Shown here in pieces: positions 60,076 through 64,000 of a stretch of 64,000 nt of DNA. The first letter of the stretch is position 1; the number at the start of each line of letters is the position of its first letter. Source of the stretch: Torymus aiolomorphi (Eukaryota > Arthropoda > Insecta > Hymenoptera > Torymidae); assembly GCA_036365515.1 (NCBI GenBank), contig CM070873.1, positions 29,060,085 to 29,124,084 of the forward strand, given 5' to 3'. A program made the position numbers and the translations under genes. The notes below the pieces were generated by a model, which saw only the letters and a program-made list of their open reading frames with translations, did no database searches and was not told the DNA's origin.

Positions 60076-60893
60076 ATATAACGCAATTTCGGCCGTGTTC
60101 GGGAGGGGCCGCGTCTTCCGCTGATTTCCATGAGCCGCCGCCGGGCGTATAAGGAATCGCCGTGCATGAATTTGCATGAGGTGGGAGCGAGGTTAAGGGA
60201 CTATACGCCGCTCACCACCCCGAATGCGAATAGCGTGGTATATATATATATGTATAGTATATATAGGCGATTTTCGGTGGGTGGCTTGTTTGTTGTAACG
60301 AAGGTAGAGAATGTCGGGTAGGAAGCGTGCTATATTATAGGTATTGATTATGGGTTGGTCGAAGTGTATCGCGGGTAAATTATGCAGCGCCACGCGGTGA
60401 TACGTGAATTTTTCATGAACTATTGCTTACATTCATACGTAGACACGCGTTTGTCGTTCTTCCTTTTAAATACAACCTACTAACTGATGGAATTATCTAA
60501 GGGAATCGATGAATTCTTATACTTCCGGTTGCCCTAGTAAGGGATGTGAGCGCATTTTCTTTCTGTTCGCCGCGTCGATTAAACTTGAATAAAATTACTG
60601 CGTGTCGCTTGCTTTAATTACTCAATCCGCGCTGAGCCATTTCTTTATTAGCGCACTATACGCATTAATTACCCGCCGGAATCGCAAACCCTCGCAGAAA
60701 CGGCACGATGATACGCCGGCTTTGCTTCGAAACCGCTCGCCCCATTCCACTGCCCAAAAAAAGAAGGTATAAAAGTGTAAAGACTTCCTTTTGCGACCAA
60801 CGCACACGACGCTGCACGCGCACGCATCTCCCTCTCTCCACGGCAATTTAATTTTTTAATGAACCCCCCCATGCGTGAGCGCGCACCGCTTCT

Positions 60894-60933
<40 letters not shown>

Positions 60934-61605
60934 TTAACATTGTTTGCAAGTTAAATGAGTCCCCCGCCGCGGGGAAGCCGCTTTGCTGCGATGTCGGGGA
61001 ATTTTGGCGACGGAGTCTCGCTTTTTTCGCTGGTGAATATTTATGCGTGGGACGTGTATATATGCGCGCGAGCGGACTGCGTTATATAGTCTTGAGTGCA
61101 GTTTTTTTCAGAGGGTTATATTGGATGGGAAAGGATTGAAGAGTGCGCGTACACGTAAAGTTGAAGGAAATGTTTCGGTTATGCGCGAGCGGTTGAAGTT
61201 GCGCGTGTACTTTTTGGGGGAGTTTTCGGTTACGAGAAGCGTGAACGGAGAGAAAAAAATTGGTATGTTAATTAATTATTTAATCATAATTTCACAAGAA
61301 AAAATGTATAGTTGAAGTAAAGTAAATGTATTTTTTATTTCAAATAATAATAATAATATATCCTTATTTTTAAATGAAATAAATCAAGAATGAACTCGAT
61401 AATTCGCGAGTTAATTAAATGCAAAATCCTTCTTTGAAACAGGTTATTTTTATTCCAATGAAATCTCTTTTATTTATATAGATTTATTGAATTTTGTTTT
61501 CTCCCTGCGTAAAAATGCTCACATTTTTCTCATTATAACGGTATAGTATTTATGTCCGTTTACCTTATACAACGAACCTTAATCTCGCAAATAGGCACGT
61601 CGCCA
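60076..61605. other. Non-coding, no gene seen
   Basis: CpG-rich and AT-rich patches alternate, with a (CT)n run at 60899-60929. No recognised exon. Confidence 0.5.
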
Positions 61606-61867
61606 CCCTGATAGAAAATAACCCAACCAAAATGGCTTAACTACAACGGTTGGACAATATTTTTGGCCAATCATTACGAAGCTAATGAGCCATTTATTTG
61701 TATCAAAAAATCACTTTTCTTATTATAGCATTCATTGGCCAACCGCAAGGCTTATTCCGTGATGAAATAAGTGGTAATTATTATACTAACCGTTGGTTAA
61801 ACGGTTGGCCAAACCTTTGTGATTTGGTGAAGGGATGGTGAACGGTTGGTTACCATTTTTACCAGGG
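61606..61867. mobile_element. MITE-like element, TIR CCCTGRTAGAAAAT (copy 2)
   Basis: The ends CCCTGATAGAAAATAACC and GGTTACCATTTTTACCAGGG match the element at 991-1249. The interior has repeated (A)ACGGTTGG and TTGGCCAA motifs in both orientations. Non-coding. Confidence 0.7.
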
Positions 61868-64000
61868 CACTACCATTTCCTATTCAAAATTCCGGCTAAA
61901 ATAGCCCCTTAAAATCCTCAGTCGGAAAATTCAAATTTCCACTACGCCACCATCTCCCCCACCCCAAAGCCGCAGACTACTACTATACACTGCTGTAAAA
62001 AAGAAATCGTATAATTAATTCATGCGATTTCGTCAAAGCGCGCCGCGCTTTAACGAACTCAAAGTGCGCGCGTGCGGCGCTGAACAAAAGCTCTGTCGCC
62101 GGGAAAATCCGCGAAAAGGAGAGAGGGAGAGCCGTCCGGCCGCGGCCAAAGAAAAATAGAGACTCGCGCGCGAGCTTTTCAGACGCTCGGTAATTAACGG
62201 CCAGGAGCTTTTGAATATTTAAGCCGTGCGGCTGCGAATAATTTCGAGACGATCGGCAAGTATTGCTGTGAAATTCTTTTTCAAGAGAGGGGGGGTTATC
62301 GGAGGATAAATATTTTTCGAGGGAGGGTAGAGAGAGTCGGGGAATTTTAATCGAGGGCAAATATTTGGGGTATATCGGCGTGCGAGAAGAACGCGAGCGA
62401 TTGATGGGTTTTGCTTTTTAAGGTGTGAAGCGCGATATGGAAATTTCATTCCACAAAAAAAAAAAAAAAAAAAAAAATAGAGACGGATGCCTCTGTCAAA
62501 CGGCCATTACGTCGTATACGCACGCACGCAGGAACGAAGAACTCACGTTTTACGTGCGCGCGCGCGCGACGCGTACTGGTGGCCCCCATAAATTCGTGCC
62601 GCGGCGCGATCAATCAGCCCTCACTCCTCGTGATTTAAACAAACAATTATAAAGCCCGTTACACGGCTCCATTTCTTTCATAGACAGCGAAAAACAACCG
62701 CGGCTGTTGTTAACAGATCAAACTCCCCCAAAAAAGAAGAAAAATCAACGTGTATCGGACATAACAATAACCAGCGGCTTGTCACCTATAGTGTTTCGAT
62801 TAATAATGGAGCGGCGTTAGGAGCTTTTCGACCGGCGCGCGCTTAAAAATTCAAGAACCGTCTGTCCTCCGACACTTAATCAATTAAGAGTCGCGAGACG
62901 AGGAGCGAAAGAGTCGTCCAGAGAGTGATGAAAACACGTATACCAACTTGAACGCGCGATCGTTAAAGTGAAATTCCAAAGGAATAACGCGACGTATAAC
63001 GAGAAGACGCTCGTAGCCTGCCTCTGTTATTGCAGTCGTCGCCGAACGTACACACGTGCGCGACTATCGCTTTGACCGGAATTTTGTTCACGGCTCTGCG
63101 AAAATACCCGACGTTATTTCAGCAGAAAGCTCTTTAAAGCTTTTTTTCGCCGCCGCTGCCGCCGGGGTATTACGGGAACCGCCGTAGCCACGACGACGAC
63201 GTTTCTGCGGCGCTTCGTGTACAAAAATTTTTACTCTCCCTTTCTCGCGCACTTATTGATTCGTCTAGGCGGCCCCGTCGAATAAATCTCCCTTGAATAA
63301 CAAGCGCGCATCGCGCGGCGGGCAGTGTAGGTATGGAGAGGAAAAAAAAAAACGACAGCAGGAGGAAGATGATGGCGGCCTGCCAAAAAGCCTCGCGGCC
63401 CGGCGACATTCGTATATTTTTCCGGAGGGAGCTCGTGACAAATATTTACTACTGCGGGCTAGGGCGCGAGGGTTTTTAATAAACTCGACGGGGGTTATTG
63501 TTTAATCGCCCGCTTCTTTATTTGACACTGGACTACTGGAAATTACGAACGTTTAGTCGCACGTGCAAGCGTATATATACTGCCAATTTTTCTCTCTCGG
63601 TCGCAATGAAAATCGGATCCCCGCGCAAATAAAGCTAAACTACAGCCCCGTGGCGCGCGTCTAAACAATTAAATCGAGTTTCAAAGCTATCGAACACAAT
63701 AGCTTGAATTTCGTCGATCACCAACACGCACGCACGCACGTTTTTATTCCCTCTCTAATAAACAAAAAAAAAAAGGTAAAGCCGTCGCGGAAATTCGCGC
63801 TTCATATTCAAATTCGCCGCGCGCGGCCGTGACGTCCCTTCATTCCCATGCAGATTTTTCGGGCGTATAATTGCGTAAACAGGGGAGAGAGAGACCGTGA
63901 CACTGAAAAGCGCGCGCCTCTCTCGGGCGGTCGATTGTTTTTTAACGAGCCGGATTCCGACTTGTTTAACTTTAAAGGCGAGAGGGAGAGGTACACTTTG
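61868..64000. other. Non-coding, no gene seen
   Basis: Mostly CpG-rich, with an A23 run at about 62456-62477, a (CG)n patch near 62560 and GA tracts. Frames are Arg/Ser-rich low-complexity in several phases. Could be intron of a long flanking gene. Confidence 0.5.

Overview
The window looks like nuclear DNA from an insect, most likely a hymenopteran and plausibly a chalcidoid wasp. It has two spliced genes with canonical GT-AG introns: the Hedgehog-pathway kinase Fused and a divergent seven-transmembrane insect odorant receptor of the type expanded in wasps, bees and ants. Everything else is repeat-rich non-coding DNA. Taxonomy below insect level is inference. No bacterial operon, CRISPR array, rRNA or functional tRNA gene is visible.

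Layout. 1-12 kb: non-coding, with several small terminal-inverted-repeat (TIR) elements, two degenerate ~10-12-bp-periodic repeat blocks and long (GA)n/(CT)n tracts. 12.28-16.95 kb, minus strand: a complete fused gene, 10 coding exons and 811 codons, with two CCAAT boxes upstream and an AATAAA downstream. 17-21 kb: a probable divergent promoter region, with a possible first exon of a plus-strand gene ending at a GTGAGT donor at 19740. 21-46 kb: no convincing coding sequence. This stretch holds two long hairpins, a perfect 296-bp palindrome around (AT)39, six copies of an hAT-like MITE with 8-bp target duplications, piggyBac-like and TA-flanked MITEs, and nested insertions that can be dated against one another. 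46.6-48.65 kb, plus strand: a complete six-exon odorant receptor of 401 residues in an AT-rich island. 49.8-52.9 kb: a patchwork made of a small retroelement-like insertion, an inverted copy of 28.9-30.7 kb, and a direct copy of 45.1-45.3 kb. 54.60-54.66 kb: one well-formed candidate exon, possibly of the same long plus-strand gene as the 19.7-kb donor. 55-64 kb: microsatellites, a bipolar 30-bp-unit array and further MITEs.

The two genes are functionally unrelated. Fused transduces the Hedgehog signal in the cytoplasm and at cilia. The receptor would work with the co-receptor Orco in antennal neurons. The most unusual material is non-coding: (i) two short insertions with 13-14-bp target duplications that share a terminus and carry hammerhead-like CUGANGA...GAAA motifs; (ii) a recurring ~0.5-1-kb module in which a C-rich flank, a CpG-rich core and a G-rich flank follow one another, so strand skew flips from negative to positive; (iii) tRNA-like pol III modules lodged in two different DNA-transposon families; and (iv) paired copies that preserve the empty sites of their insertions. 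All positions were read by eye and no search or alignment was run.
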